A stretch of 64,000 nucleotides of DNA from an uncultured Rhizobium sp. (GTDB taxonomy: Bacteria; Pseudomonadota; Alphaproteobacteria; Rhizobiales; Rhizobiaceae). The DNA lies in assembly GCA_945952045.1 (NCBI GenBank), contig CAMFHE010000002.1, forward strand, positions 1 to 64,000. Direction: 5' to 3'. The position numbers and the translations under genes are program-made. Shown piece by piece: positions 55,354 to 64,000 of the stretch. The notes beneath the pieces are model-generated. The model was not told the DNA's origin. It did no database searches and saw nothing but the letters and a program-made list of their open reading frames with translations. Each line of letters begins with the position of its first letter. Position 1 is the first letter of the stretch.

Positions 55354-56700
55354 TCAGTTGGTGCCGACGTCTCGCGGCGTGATGCCGTGTTCCTTGGCAT
55401 AGGCCTCGGACTTGGCGTCGATCAGCGGGCGCAGGGCCGCGCGGTCGGCCTGTACCCAGTCGCTCACGAGATTCCAGCGACCGCCATCCCATTGCTGGAC
55501 GCGCACGGCGCCGCCGCCTTCGTGGTCGGCCGGGGTGAGTTGCAGGTTCTGCACGAGGCCGAGGAAGCCGGCTTTCTCAAGCGCCGCATCGTCGAGCTTG
55601 AGATGTTCGAGAGCCCACTGACCTTCCTCGCCCGTGATCGGCCGGTTGCCGAACTTCGCCTGTGCCTGGCGCACCACCTCGACGGAGATCAGCGCGTTCA
55701 CCAGGCCGGAATTATAGTAGACGCTGCCGAAGGCCTTCGGGTCGCGAAGGTCGGATTTCCCGGCATCGACGATGTGCTGTTTCAGGCGCTTGTGGATCTC
55801 GAACTCGGTTCCCGCCGGATAGGGCGTGAGCGCGAGGTATCCCTTGGCGGCATCGGCCGCCGGGATCACGTCCTCCTCGGACGAGGCCCAGACATCGCCG
55901 ATGATGCGATCGGCCGGAAAGCCGTAGCGCTGCGCGCTCTTGATCGCGACCGGGGTCGAGACGCCCCAGGTTCTCAGGAAGACCCAATCCGGCTTCTGCT
56001 CGCGGACCTGGCGCCATTGGGCGGATTGCTCGCTGCCCGGATCGGCGACGGGGATCTGGATGTTCTCGAAGCCGTATTTTTCGGCGAAGAGCGCAAGCGG
56101 ATCGAGCGTCTCGCGCCCATAGGCGCTGTCGTGGTAGACGGTCGCGATCTTCTTGCCCTTGAGCTTGTCGAGCCCTCCTTCCCGCTGGGCGATATAATTC
56201 ACCAGCGCCGAGGCCTCGCTATAGAAGGTGACCATGACCGGGAAGATATAGGGGAAAACCCGGCCGTCGGTGGCTTCCGTCCGGCCATAGGCCATCGTGA
56301 CGAGCGGCAGCTTGTCTTCAGCCGCGCGATCGGACAGCGCATAGGCAGCCGGCGCGCCGTTGGGGAAATAGGAAGCGACGGGCGCGCCGTTCAGGCCTCG
56401 CTTGAAGCGTTCGTAGCATTCGATGCCCTTCTCTGCCGTCCATTCCGTCTCGCATTCCTGCCAGACGATCGGTACGCCGTTGATGCCGCCCTCGACCTCG
56501 TTGATGTAGCGATAGTAGTCGATGATCCCGGCCCAGATCGATGTGCCCGAGGCGGCGTAAGGGCCGACGCGGTAGCTGGCGATCGGGAAGAACTGCTTGC
56601 CGCTGTCCGGACCGGGCGTGGTGTCGATGGCGTGCGCCGCACCCGCCAGCAAGGCGAGCGAGACGGCCGCGATCAGGGTGCGTGAAAGTCTCTTCAGCAT
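55354..56700 (-). CDS. Branched-chain-type ABC substrate-binding protein (copy 1)
   Basis: Sec signal; IWAGIIDYYRYINEVEGGINGVPI; shares long blocks with 56722..58050. Confidence 0.92.
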   Translation of the reverse strand: MLKRLSRTLIAAVSLALLAGAAHAIDTTPGPDSGKQFFPIASYRVGPYAASGTSIWAGIIDYYRYINEVEGGINGVPIVWQECETEWTAEKGIECYERFKRGLNGAPVASYFPNGAPAAYALSDRAAEDKLPLVTMAYGRTEATDGRVFPYIFPVMVTFYSEASALVNYIAQREGGLDKLKGKKIATVYHDSAYGRETLDPLALFAEKYGFENIQIPVADPGSEQSAQWRQVREQKPDWVFLRTWGVSTPVAIKSAQRYGFPADRIIGDVWASSEEDVIPAADAAKGYLALTPYPAGTEFEIHKRLKQHIVDAGKSDLRDPKAFGSVYYNSGLVNALISVEVVRQAQAKFGNRPITGEEGQWALEHLKLDDAALEKAGFLGLVQNLQLTPADHEGGGAVRVQQWDGGRWNLVSDWVQADRAALRPLIDAKSEAYAKEHGITPRDVGTN

Positions 56701-56721
56701 GATGGAACTCCTGATGCCTTG

Positions 56722-58050
56722 TCAGTTGCTTTCGGTTTCGGGGGTGCGCGGCGTAATGCCGTGTTCCTTGGCATAGGCTGCCGCGCCGTCCTTGATCAGC
56801 GGGTTCAGGAGTGCGTGGTCCGCCTTGATCCAGTCGGTCTGGAGAACCCACTTCTTGCCGTCCCAGCTCTGGATGCGCGCCGCGCCACCGCCCTCGTGAT
56901 CCGTCGGGGTGATCGCGATCGGCTGCAACAGACCCTTGAAGCCGATTTCCTCCAGCCGCTTGTCATCGATCGTCAGATGCTCGAAGGCCCAACGACCTTC
57001 CTCGCCATTCAGCGGCCTGGCGCCGAAATGCTTGTAGCCGACGCGCAGCGCCTCGACGGCGAGCGCCGCATTGACGAGGCCGATATTGTAATTGACCGCG
57101 CCGAAGAGCTTCTGGTCGCGCAGGTCCGACTTGCCCTTGTCGAGGATCTCGGCCTTCAGCTTCTTGTGGATCTCGAAATCCGTCCCGCCCGGATAGGGCG
57201 CGAGCGCCGAATAGCCGATCGCCGCATCGCCCGCGGGGATCGCATCCGATTCCGAGCCCGCCCAGACGTCGCCGATGATGTGGTCGGCCGGGAAACCGAA
57301 GCGCTTGGCGGTCTTCAGCGCGACGACCGTGGAGACGCCCCAGGTGCGCAGGAAGACCCAGTCCGGCTTCTGTTCGCGGATCTGGCGCCACTGCGGCGAC
57401 TGCTCGTTGCCGGGATCGGCGACGGGGATCTGGATGTTCTCGAAACCGTAGGTCTTGGCGAGCAGGTCGATCGCCGGCTGGCTTGCGCGGCCATAGGCGC
57501 TGTCGTGGTAGACGGTCGCGATCTTCAGGCCCTTGAGCTTGTCGAGGCCGCCGACCTTCGAGGCGATGTAGTTGATACCGGTCGAAGCCTGGCTGTAATA
57601 GCTGAAAAGAAGCGGGAAGGCATAGGGGAAGACAGTGCCGTCGACCGTTTCCGTCTTGCCGCCGGCCGGATCGATCAACGGGATCTTGTCCGCCGCCGCC
57701 TTTTCCAGGAGCGCGTAGGTCGCAGGCGTGCCATGGGTGAAGAAGAAGGCGAGCGGCGACCCGTTCTTGCCGGCCTTCACCCGTTCATAGACCTCGACGG
57801 TCCGGTCCGGGCTCCATTCCGTCTCGAACTCCTCGTAGTCGAGCTTGACGCCCTCGACGCCCCCTTCGACCTCGTTGATGTAGCGGAAATAATCGCGCTC
57901 GCCCGCCCACCAGAGCTCGCCGGACGAGGCATAGGCGCCGACGCGGTAGGTCGGGAGCGGAATGTATTGCGTGACATCGGCGGAAAAGGCCGATGCGGCG
58001 TGCGAAAAGACGGCGCCGGCGAGAAGGGCGGCGACGAGCAATCGTTTCAT
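56722..58050 (-). CDS. Branched-chain-type ABC substrate-binding protein (copy 2)
   Basis: Shared YGFENIQIPVADPGxEQSxQWRQxREQKPDWVFLRTWGVST block. Confidence 0.92.
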   Translation of the reverse strand: MKRLLVAALLAGAVFSHAASAFSADVTQYIPLPTYRVGAYASSGELWWAGERDYFRYINEVEGGVEGVKLDYEEFETEWSPDRTVEVYERVKAGKNGSPLAFFFTHGTPATYALLEKAAADKIPLIDPAGGKTETVDGTVFPYAFPLLFSYYSQASTGINYIASKVGGLDKLKGLKIATVYHDSAYGRASQPAIDLLAKTYGFENIQIPVADPGNEQSPQWRQIREQKPDWVFLRTWGVSTVVALKTAKRFGFPADHIIGDVWAGSESDAIPAGDAAIGYSALAPYPGGTDFEIHKKLKAEILDKGKSDLRDQKLFGAVNYNIGLVNAALAVEALRVGYKHFGARPLNGEEGRWAFEHLTIDDKRLEEIGFKGLLQPIAITPTDHEGGGAARIQSWDGKKWVLQTDWIKADHALLNPLIKDGAAAYAKEHGITPRTPETESN

Positions 58051-58085
58051 GGTTGAAGCTCCAGCGTTCGGGGGATTGAGAAACG

Positions 58086-59132
58086 TCATGAGGGGAAAAG
58101 ACGGCGGCTGGCCGTGCGCCGGAGGGCCAGAAGGCGCGACAAGCCCTCAGGTTCGCGGATCAGGAACCAGATGATGAGGATGCCGAAGATGGCCTTCTGC
58201 ACGTTCTGCAGCAGCCCGGCATCGACCTGGCCGCTGAAGAGGTATTGGAACAGCCAGTCGAGGGCGAGCGGCAGGAGGCTGACGAAGGCCGCGCCCAGGA
58301 AGGCGCCGCGGATCGTTCCCAAACCGCCGATGATGATGATGAAGAGGATCTGGTAGGAGCGGTGCAGGCCGAAGCTCTGCACGCTGGCGGAGCCGAGATA
58401 GGCGAAGGCCCAGAGCGCGCCGGCAATGCCGAGGATGAAGCTCGAGACCGCAAAGGCCTGAAGCTTGGCGCGCAGCACCGGCACGCCGATGACCGCGGCC
58501 GCCGTATCCATGTCGCGGATCGCCATCCAGTTGCGACCGGTCTGGCTCCGGATCAGGTTGAACGAGACGAGCGTCAGCAAGGCGACGGTGGCGAGCGTCA
58601 GATAGTATCGGCCGTGCGGACCGTTGGCGTCGAGGCCGAAGACCGAAAGGCCGCGCGACAGGGCGATCGTCGCCGAGGAATTGCCGTTGTAGAACCACGG
58701 GAATTTCAAAAACAGCCACTCGAAGAAGAACTGGGCGGCGAGCGTGCTGACGATCAGGTAGAACCCCTTGATGCGGGTCGACGGCAGGCCGAAGACCGTG
58801 CCGACGACGCCGGCGACAAGCCCGGCGACGATCAGCGCCAGCGGCAGCGGCAGATCGGGTATGCGCAGTTGCAGGGCAAAGGTGGCATAGGCCCCGACCA
58901 TCATGAAGGCCCCCGCCCCGAGCGAAAGCTGGCCGGCATAACCCGTCAGAAGGTTCAGCCCGAGGCCCGCGAGGGACAGGATCAGGAACGGGACGATGAT
59001 CGCGTTGATCCAGTATTCGGACGCAAGGAAGGGCGCGGCCAGGATGACGGCCGCAACGGCCGCCAGCGCTACGGCTCTCGGGCCGATGCCGCCGGCCGGT
59101 TCCGCGGTCGCGGACAGATGGAGCTCAGCCAT
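58086..59132 (-). CDS. livM: Branched-chain-type ABC permease
   Basis: LAGLGLNLLTGYAGQLSLGAGAFMMVGAY. Confidence 0.93.
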   Translation of the reverse strand: MAELHLSATAEPAGGIGPRAVALAAVAAVILAAPFLASEYWINAIIVPFLILSLAGLGLNLLTGYAGQLSLGAGAFMMVGAYATFALQLRIPDLPLPLALIVAGLVAGVVGTVFGLPSTRIKGFYLIVSTLAAQFFFEWLFLKFPWFYNGNSSATIALSRGLSVFGLDANGPHGRYYLTLATVALLTLVSFNLIRSQTGRNWMAIRDMDTAAAVIGVPVLRAKLQAFAVSSFILGIAGALWAFAYLGSASVQSFGLHRSYQILFIIIIGGLGTIRGAFLGAAFVSLLPLALDWLFQYLFSGQVDAGLLQNVQKAIFGILIIWFLIREPEGLSRLLALRRTASRRLFPS

Positions 59133-59135
59133 GGA

Positions 59136-60017
59136 TCAGACCCTTTCGATGGAACGTTCGCCGAAGAGGCCGGCCGGACGGATGAAGAGGAAGACGAGGG
59201 CCAGCACATAGGCGAACCACGGCGTGATCCCGCCGCCGAGGAACGGGCCGATATAGGTTTCCGCCAGGCTCTCGCCTGCGCCGACGATGAGGCCGCCGAC
59301 AATGGCGCCGGGGATCGAGGTGAAGCCGCCAATGATGAGAACCGGAAGCGCCTTCAGCACGACCAGCGACAGGGAGAACTGCACGCCTTGGCGCGCACCC
59401 CACAGAAGGCCGGCGACCAGCCCGACGAGGCCGGCGACCGCCCAGACGATCTGCCAGATGCGGTTGATGTCGATGCCGAGCGAAAGGGCCGCCCGCGTAT
59501 CGTCCGCGACGCCGCGCAGCTGGATGCCGATGCGCGTCCTGTTGAAAAGCAGCGATAGGACGATGACAAGGGCGAGCGCGACGCCGGCGGCCGCAAGGTC
59601 GAACTGGCTGATCAGGATATCGCCGACGAAGAGCGGCAGATCCTCGATGCCGAGATCGAGCGCCCGCACCTGCGACCCCATGATGCCCTGCGCCACGCCT
59701 TCCACCACATAGGAAAGGCCGAGCGTCGCCATGAACAGCGTCATGGGGCTGCGGTTGGTCAGCGGCCGGAGAAGCAGCCTCTCGATGGCGATCGCCGTCG
59801 CCACCAGAAGCGCGATGGTGATCGCGATCGCCCCCAGGGCCGGCACGCCGTTTTCGGTGAGGGTGACGAAGGTCAGCGCCGCGAAGAGAAGAAGCGAGCC
59901 CTGCGCATAATTGAAGACGCCGGAGGCCTTGTAGATCAACACGAAGCCGATCGCGACCAGCGAATACATGGTGCCCGACAAAAGGCCGCCGATGAGGGTT
60001 TCGAGGAACATGCTCAT
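59136..60017 (-). CDS. livH: Branched-chain-type ABC permease
   Basis: LLSGTMYSLVAIGFVLIYKASGVFNYAQGSLLLFAA. Confidence 0.95.
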   Translation of the reverse strand: MSMFLETLIGGLLSGTMYSLVAIGFVLIYKASGVFNYAQGSLLLFAALTFVTLTENGVPALGAIAITIALLVATAIAIERLLLRPLTNRSPMTLFMATLGLSYVVEGVAQGIMGSQVRALDLGIEDLPLFVGDILISQFDLAAAGVALALVIVLSLLFNRTRIGIQLRGVADDTRAALSLGIDINRIWQIVWAVAGLVGLVAGLLWGARQGVQFSLSLVVLKALPVLIIGGFTSIPGAIVGGLIVGAGESLAETYIGPFLGGGITPWFAYVLALVFLFIRPAGLFGERSIERV

Positions 60018-60826
60018 GCGGCCGCCTCCGCGACGTCGGAACCGATATAGGCGGCGATGACATCCTTGTTGTCGCGGATCGCCTCCGGCGGACCATCGGC
60101 AAGCTTGCGCCCGTAGTCGAGGACGACCACGTGATGGGCGAGCTTCAGCACGATGCCGACATCATGCTCGATGAGAACGATGGTCAGCTTCAGTTCGGCA
60201 TTCAGCCGCTGGATCACCGCGGCGATTTCCTGTTTTTCACCGGCGTTCATGCCGGCCAACGGCTCGTCGAGCAGCAGAAGGCGGGGTTCGGCGACGATGG
60301 CGCGCGCCATCTCGACTTTCTTCTGCACGCCGTAAGGCAGGGTTCCGACCGGTGTATTGGCATGTTTTTCGAGGTCGAAGAGATGCAGCACGGCATGCGC
60401 CCGGGCGCGAAAATCGCTTTCCTCGCGCCGCGCCCGCGGCAGCCGGAACATTTCCTCGACAAGCCCCACCTTCGAATGCCGCGACAAGCCGGCAATGACA
60501 TTGTCGATGACGCTCATGCCGGAGAAGAGCGCATTGTTCTGGAAGCCGCGGCCGATGCCGCGCCGGGCCGCATCACCCGGCCGCATGCGCCGGAAATGCT
60601 CACCCTCGAAGACGATCTCGCCGCTGTCCGGGACATAGACGCCGTTGATGATGTTGAGCAGCGAACTCTTGCCCGCGCCGTTCGGACCGATCAGCGCGCA
60701 GATTTCCTGCGTCTCGACCCGAAAGGAAAGGTCGGAGATCGCCTTCACGCCCTTGAAAGAGAGCGATACGTTCCGGACTTCCAATGCTGGCCGGACTTCC
60801 AATGCTGGCGCCGCATCTGTGCTCAT
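60014..60826 (-). CDS. livG: Branched-chain-type ABC ATP-binding protein
   Basis: IGPNGAGKSSLLNIINGVYVPDSGEI; R.GIGRGFQNNALFSGMSVIDNV. Confidence 0.94.
   Translation of the reverse strand: MSTDAAPALEVRPALEVRNVSLSFKGVKAISDLSFRVETQEICALIGPNGAGKSSLLNIINGVYVPDSGEIVFEGEHFRRMRPGDAARRGIGRGFQNNALFSGMSVIDNVIAGLSRHSKVGLVEEMFRLPRARREESDFRARAHAVLHLFDLEKHANTPVGTLPYGVQKKVEMARAIVAEPRLLLLDEPLAGMNAGEKQEIAAVIQRLNAELKLTIVLIEHDVGIVLKLAHHVVVLDYGRKLADGPPEAIRDNKDVIAAYIGSDVAEAAA
60773..60808. repeat. Perfect tandem duplication, 2 x 18 bp (CCGGACTTCCAATGCTGG)
   Basis: Read directly; encodes repeated PALEVR in LivG N-terminus. Confidence 0.95.
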
Positions 60827-60968
60827 CGAATTCCCACTCCATTGCCTGCGTCGGCCAAGCGCCATCCCTCACCGGGACCGACAGTCCCGGCGTTGATGTG
60901 ATCGTCATGCCGATGCGAGCGATCGCGTTCGCTAACGCGGTTTCGTTTTTCCCTGGAAAGGCCTCGGG

Positions 60969-62375
60969 TCAGGCCGCTTTTTCAGCGGCCCTGGCGGCCT
61001 CTTCCCGTTTCACCTTCTCGATGTCGCGGAACCGGTTTGCCGGATGGGTCTCGGGAAGATAGGGCCCCTCCCCGAACAGCTTTTCGCGCAACGTGCCCTC
61101 GCGATAACCCGTCGCGTAGACGCCGCGCTTCTGCAGTTCCGGCACCACGTAGCCGATCACATCGGCAAAGGTCTCGTGGGCGAGCGCATAGGCGAGGTTG
61201 AACCCGTCGATATCGGTTTCCTCGACCCATTCCTGCAGGATATCGGCGATCGTCGAGGGCGAGCCGACGAAGAGCGGTCCCATCCCGCCAATGCCGCCCC
61301 ACTGGGCCAGTTCCTCGATCGTCCAGACCTTACGGCCGTCGGACAACCGCTCGACCGCCGAGGTGATCGCGTTCGTCTTGAGGTTCTTGACGGTATCGGT
61401 CGGCTTGTAGTGGCCGAAATCGATCCCGGTCCATCCGGACATCAGAACGAGCGCGCCCTCATAGGAAGCGTATTTGACGTATTCCTCGTATTTCGCCCGC
61501 GCCTTGGCGTCGGTCTCGTCGACGATGATCGTCGCCATGGCATAGACGAGAACCTTCTTCGGATCGCGCCCCTGGGCAGCGGCCTGCGCGCGGATATCGG
61601 CGACATAGGCTCGCGTCGCATCCTTGAGCGGCGTCGATATGAAGACGCATTCCGCATGGCCTCCGGCAAGCGCCTTGCCCGCACTCGACGCCCCCGCCTG
61701 GAACAGGACGGGCGTGCGCTGCGGCGAGGGTTCGCACAGGTGATAGCCGGGAACGTCGAAATACTGTCCCTTGTGGCCGATCTCGTGGATCTTGGTCGGA
61801 TCGGCGAAGATGCCGCGCTCCTTGTCGCGCAGCACCGCGCCCTCTTCCCAGCTGCCTTCGAAGAGCTTGTAGAGGACTTCGAGATATTCCGTCGCCACGT
61901 CGTAACGATTGTCGTGCGAGCGCAGACCGCCCTGCCCGACATTCTTCGCGCCGCTCTCCAGATAGGATGTCACGATGTTCCAGCCGACGCGCCCCTTGGT
62001 ATGGTGGTCGGCCGTCGAGAGCCGGCGGGCAAACGTGTAGGGATGCTCGAAGCTCGTCGAGGCCGTGATGCCGATGCCCAGATGCTTTGTCGCCTGCGCA
62101 ATCGGATTGGCGAGCTGAAGCGGATCGGCGACCGGGATCTGGACCCCTTGCAGAAACGCATTGTCGAGATTGCCCTTGTAGACATCGTAATAGCCGATCA
62201 CGTCGGCGATGAAGACGGAATCGAAGAACCCGGTCTCCAGAAGTCTGGCGAGGTCCGTCCAGTATTCCAGATCCTTGTATTGCCATGACCTGTCGCGCGG
62301 ATGGCGCCAGAGGCCCGGCGACTGATGTCCGACGCAGTTCATTTCGAAGGCGTTGAAGCGAATTGTTTTGGTCAT
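60969..62375 (-). CDS. LLM-class flavin-dependent monooxygenase (NtaA/SnaA/DszA group)
   Basis: RLSTADHHTKGRVGWNIVTSYLESGAKNVG; PSPQRTPVLFQAGASSAGKALAGGHAECVF. Confidence 0.9.
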   Translation of the reverse strand: MTKTIRFNAFEMNCVGHQSPGLWRHPRDRSWQYKDLEYWTDLARLLETGFFDSVFIADVIGYYDVYKGNLDNAFLQGVQIPVADPLQLANPIAQATKHLGIGITASTSFEHPYTFARRLSTADHHTKGRVGWNIVTSYLESGAKNVGQGGLRSHDNRYDVATEYLEVLYKLFEGSWEEGAVLRDKERGIFADPTKIHEIGHKGQYFDVPGYHLCEPSPQRTPVLFQAGASSAGKALAGGHAECVFISTPLKDATRAYVADIRAQAAAQGRDPKKVLVYAMATIIVDETDAKARAKYEEYVKYASYEGALVLMSGWTGIDFGHYKPTDTVKNLKTNAITSAVERLSDGRKVWTIEELAQWGGIGGMGPLFVGSPSTIADILQEWVEETDIDGFNLAYALAHETFADVIGYVVPELQKRGVYATGYREGTLREKLFGEGPYLPETHPANRFRDIEKVKREEAARAAEKAA

Positions 62376-62426
62376 GGGAATACCGGCTGTTTCAGGAACG
62401 GCTGGACATTAGGACGCAGCGCACCG

Positions 62427-62449
62427 AAAGCATAGTTTGTTTATGCTTT
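62427..62449. promoter_or_regulatory. Inverted repeat AAAGCATA-N7-TATGCTTT
   Basis: Perfect 8-bp arms between FAD gene stop and LLM monooxygenase start. Confidence 0.5.
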
Positions 62450-63943
62450 TTATAGACTATTAGGGAGAATATTTTTGTCCGCCGGCTTTTGTCGCCGAAG
62501 GAGGCTGCCGATCGTCTCGGCCACGAAGATGGCATGCTCGGTCACTTGCGGCAGGCCCATCAGCTCGCCGAAAGTGCCGCGCGCCAGCGGGCCGGCGATG
62601 AACAGCGTTTCGGCCGGGCGGCCATCGCTGCCGATCGCCCGGCTCTCCCCATCGACGGCAAGGCCGAGCCCCGGGGCGTCCGCGGTCAGATGGCCGGCCT
62701 GCGCCAGACCCGCGAGCAGAGGCTGGCTGCGCAGGATCGCACGATGGTCCGGGCCGGTCGTCACGATGACGGCGTCGAATACGTCGGTGAAATGCCGGCG
62801 GCTGTGTCGCTGGCGGAAGGTCACAGCGGCGAGCCCCGCCGCCGGCCGCGCGACATCGACGATCGAAGCCGCATGGAAGCGAAGCGTGCCTTGCCCAACA
62901 CGCCGCTCGATGACCGCTTCCACCTGCGGCGCGATGCGGAACCGGTGAACATCCCAATAGGGCCTGAGAAAACGCACGAGACGACGGCGCTCCACGGGCG
63001 GAAGCGTGGACCAGATCTGTCTGCCTTCGCCCCGCAGGCGGTCGAAAACGGCGTGCCAGGTGAGGCCTTGGTCAGCGGCGGCCCGGACGGCCGCGCGCAC
63101 CTCGCGCACCAGCTTACGGGCCGACGTGATCGGCACGGTCGTGAAATCGCCGAAAGGCTCCAGCGCATCGAGATTGTGGCCGCGCGAGCGAAGGCCCCGC
63201 CGCGAGATCGCGGCGATCGGGCCGCGATGCCCCGCCGCATCGAGGCTCGCAATGACGTCCGAAGCCGTCAGTCCCGTGCCGACGACGAGCACGCGGTCGT
63301 CGGGACCGATTGCGTCGAGAGCGCCCGGCCGCGTCGCATCGGCGACATAGCCTCGCGCACCGCCAAGGGCTTGATCGATGAACCCAGGCGCATGCGGCGC
63401 GGGATGGCTGGTCGCAAGCACCACGATATCCGCCTCGATTTGACCGCCGGTGTCATCGATCAGGCGCCAGCGATCCCCGCTGGCGGAAACCGTTCGAACA
63501 GGCACGCGCCGGTGCTCGACAGCGCCAAGCGCGAGGAGCGGTTCGAGTTGAGCCGCGACATAGCGGCCGAAATCGCGCCGACGCGCGAACGCATGACCCT
63601 TTGGCGTCAGCGCGTCGGGGTCATCCGCAAGAGCTCCGGTCGCGGACAGCCAGGCCGGGAAATGCGCCTCATCCCCGGGAATGAGGCTCATGCGCGTCGC
63701 GGGCACGTTGATGCGATGGACAGGGTCGGCGGTGTCATAGGCAAGGCCGGCCCCGACGATGGCGCGCGGCTCGTAAATGACGATGCGGGCATCCACTTTC
63801 AGACCCTGTGCAAGGCGGTATGCGACGGCCGCACCCGTGAAGCCACCGCCGATGATGGCGATGACGGGCCGGTCGTTCCGATCGTCGCCTTGCGTCGATG
63901 CCAATGGCTGCCCTTCTTCCAATGTCGGCAATGCAGCCTTCAT
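62450..63943 (-). CDS. FAD/NAD(P)-binding protein
   Basis: VIAIIGGGFTGAAVAYRLAQ; VLVVGTGLTASDVIASLDAAGHRGPIAAISRRG. Confidence 0.85.
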   Translation of the reverse strand: MKAALPTLEEGQPLASTQGDDRNDRPVIAIIGGGFTGAAVAYRLAQGLKVDARIVIYEPRAIVGAGLAYDTADPVHRINVPATRMSLIPGDEAHFPAWLSATGALADDPDALTPKGHAFARRRDFGRYVAAQLEPLLALGAVEHRRVPVRTVSASGDRWRLIDDTGGQIEADIVVLATSHPAPHAPGFIDQALGGARGYVADATRPGALDAIGPDDRVLVVGTGLTASDVIASLDAAGHRGPIAAISRRGLRSRGHNLDALEPFGDFTTVPITSARKLVREVRAAVRAAADQGLTWHAVFDRLRGEGRQIWSTLPPVERRRLVRFLRPYWDVHRFRIAPQVEAVIERRVGQGTLRFHAASIVDVARPAAGLAAVTFRQRHSRRHFTDVFDAVIVTTGPDHRAILRSQPLLAGLAQAGHLTADAPGLGLAVDGESRAIGSDGRPAETLFIAGPLARGTFGELMGLPQVTEHAIFVAETIGSLLRRQKPADKNILPNSL

Positions 63944-63944
63944 G

Positions 63945-64000
63945 TCAGATGCCAGCCGATTTCAAGGCCGGGACCGCTTCGGCCTCGCGCCGCTTGACCG
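63945..64000 (-). CDS. 3' end of an upstream gene, cut by window edge
   Basis: Open frame ...VKRREAEAVPALKSAGI* ending 2 bp from the next gene's start. Confidence 0.4.
   Translation of the reverse strand, partial: VKRREAEAVPALKSAGI

Noticed and set aside
1-64000. CRISPR arrays, phage-defence genes, tRNA/rRNA, integrases
   Set aside because: No regularly spaced repeats, nuclease/toxin modules or structural RNA sequences noticed while reading; a dedicated tool scan was not possible.

Overview
GC-rich accessory or plasmid-like window; gene content resembles alpha-proteobacteria/Rhizobiales (inference). No rRNA, tRNA or CRISPR recognised. Five blocks: (1) ~1-3.2 kb: IS3/IS30-type remnants flanking an M10 serralysin-like protease with a DUF4214-like tail. 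(2) ~3.4-7.5 kb: a decayed amino-acid/opine-like catabolic locus, with truncated oxidase subunits, an orphan AapP/GlnQ-type ATPase, RidA interrupted by one amber codon, an intact DAO-type oxidoreductase, and ornithine-cyclodeaminase and amidase fragments joined tail to tail. (3) ~7.6-25.8 kb: a ribose-type ABC importer plus GMC/ALDH/ADH oxidation enzymes and a CoA-transferase/acyl-CoA dehydrogenase/enoyl-CoA hydratase/SDR set. Its promoter regions share a GTAAC-N6-GTTAC-type palindrome, and a TetR gene is embedded in the locus. (4) ~25.9-49.3 kb: two adjacent sugar/polyol modules, each with an Rbs-type ABC, MDR dehydrogenase, FGGY kinase and SorC regulator. The second adds DeoC, a tandem ALDH16-like protein, a HAD phosphatase, cupin phosphoglucose isomerase and GldA, and shares a TCACATMTGTGA operator candidate. 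(5) ~49.4-64 kb: a collinear probable organosulfur-scavenging cluster with two SfnB-like proteins, MetNIQ, a Liv-type ABC with tandem binding proteins, an LLM flavin monooxygenase and an FAD protein. Most interesting candidates: the TetR-linked sugar-importer/beta-oxidation hybrid pathway, the DeoC/ALDH16 pathway, and the two-importer sulfur cluster. All functions are inferred by reading the translations; no database search was run.
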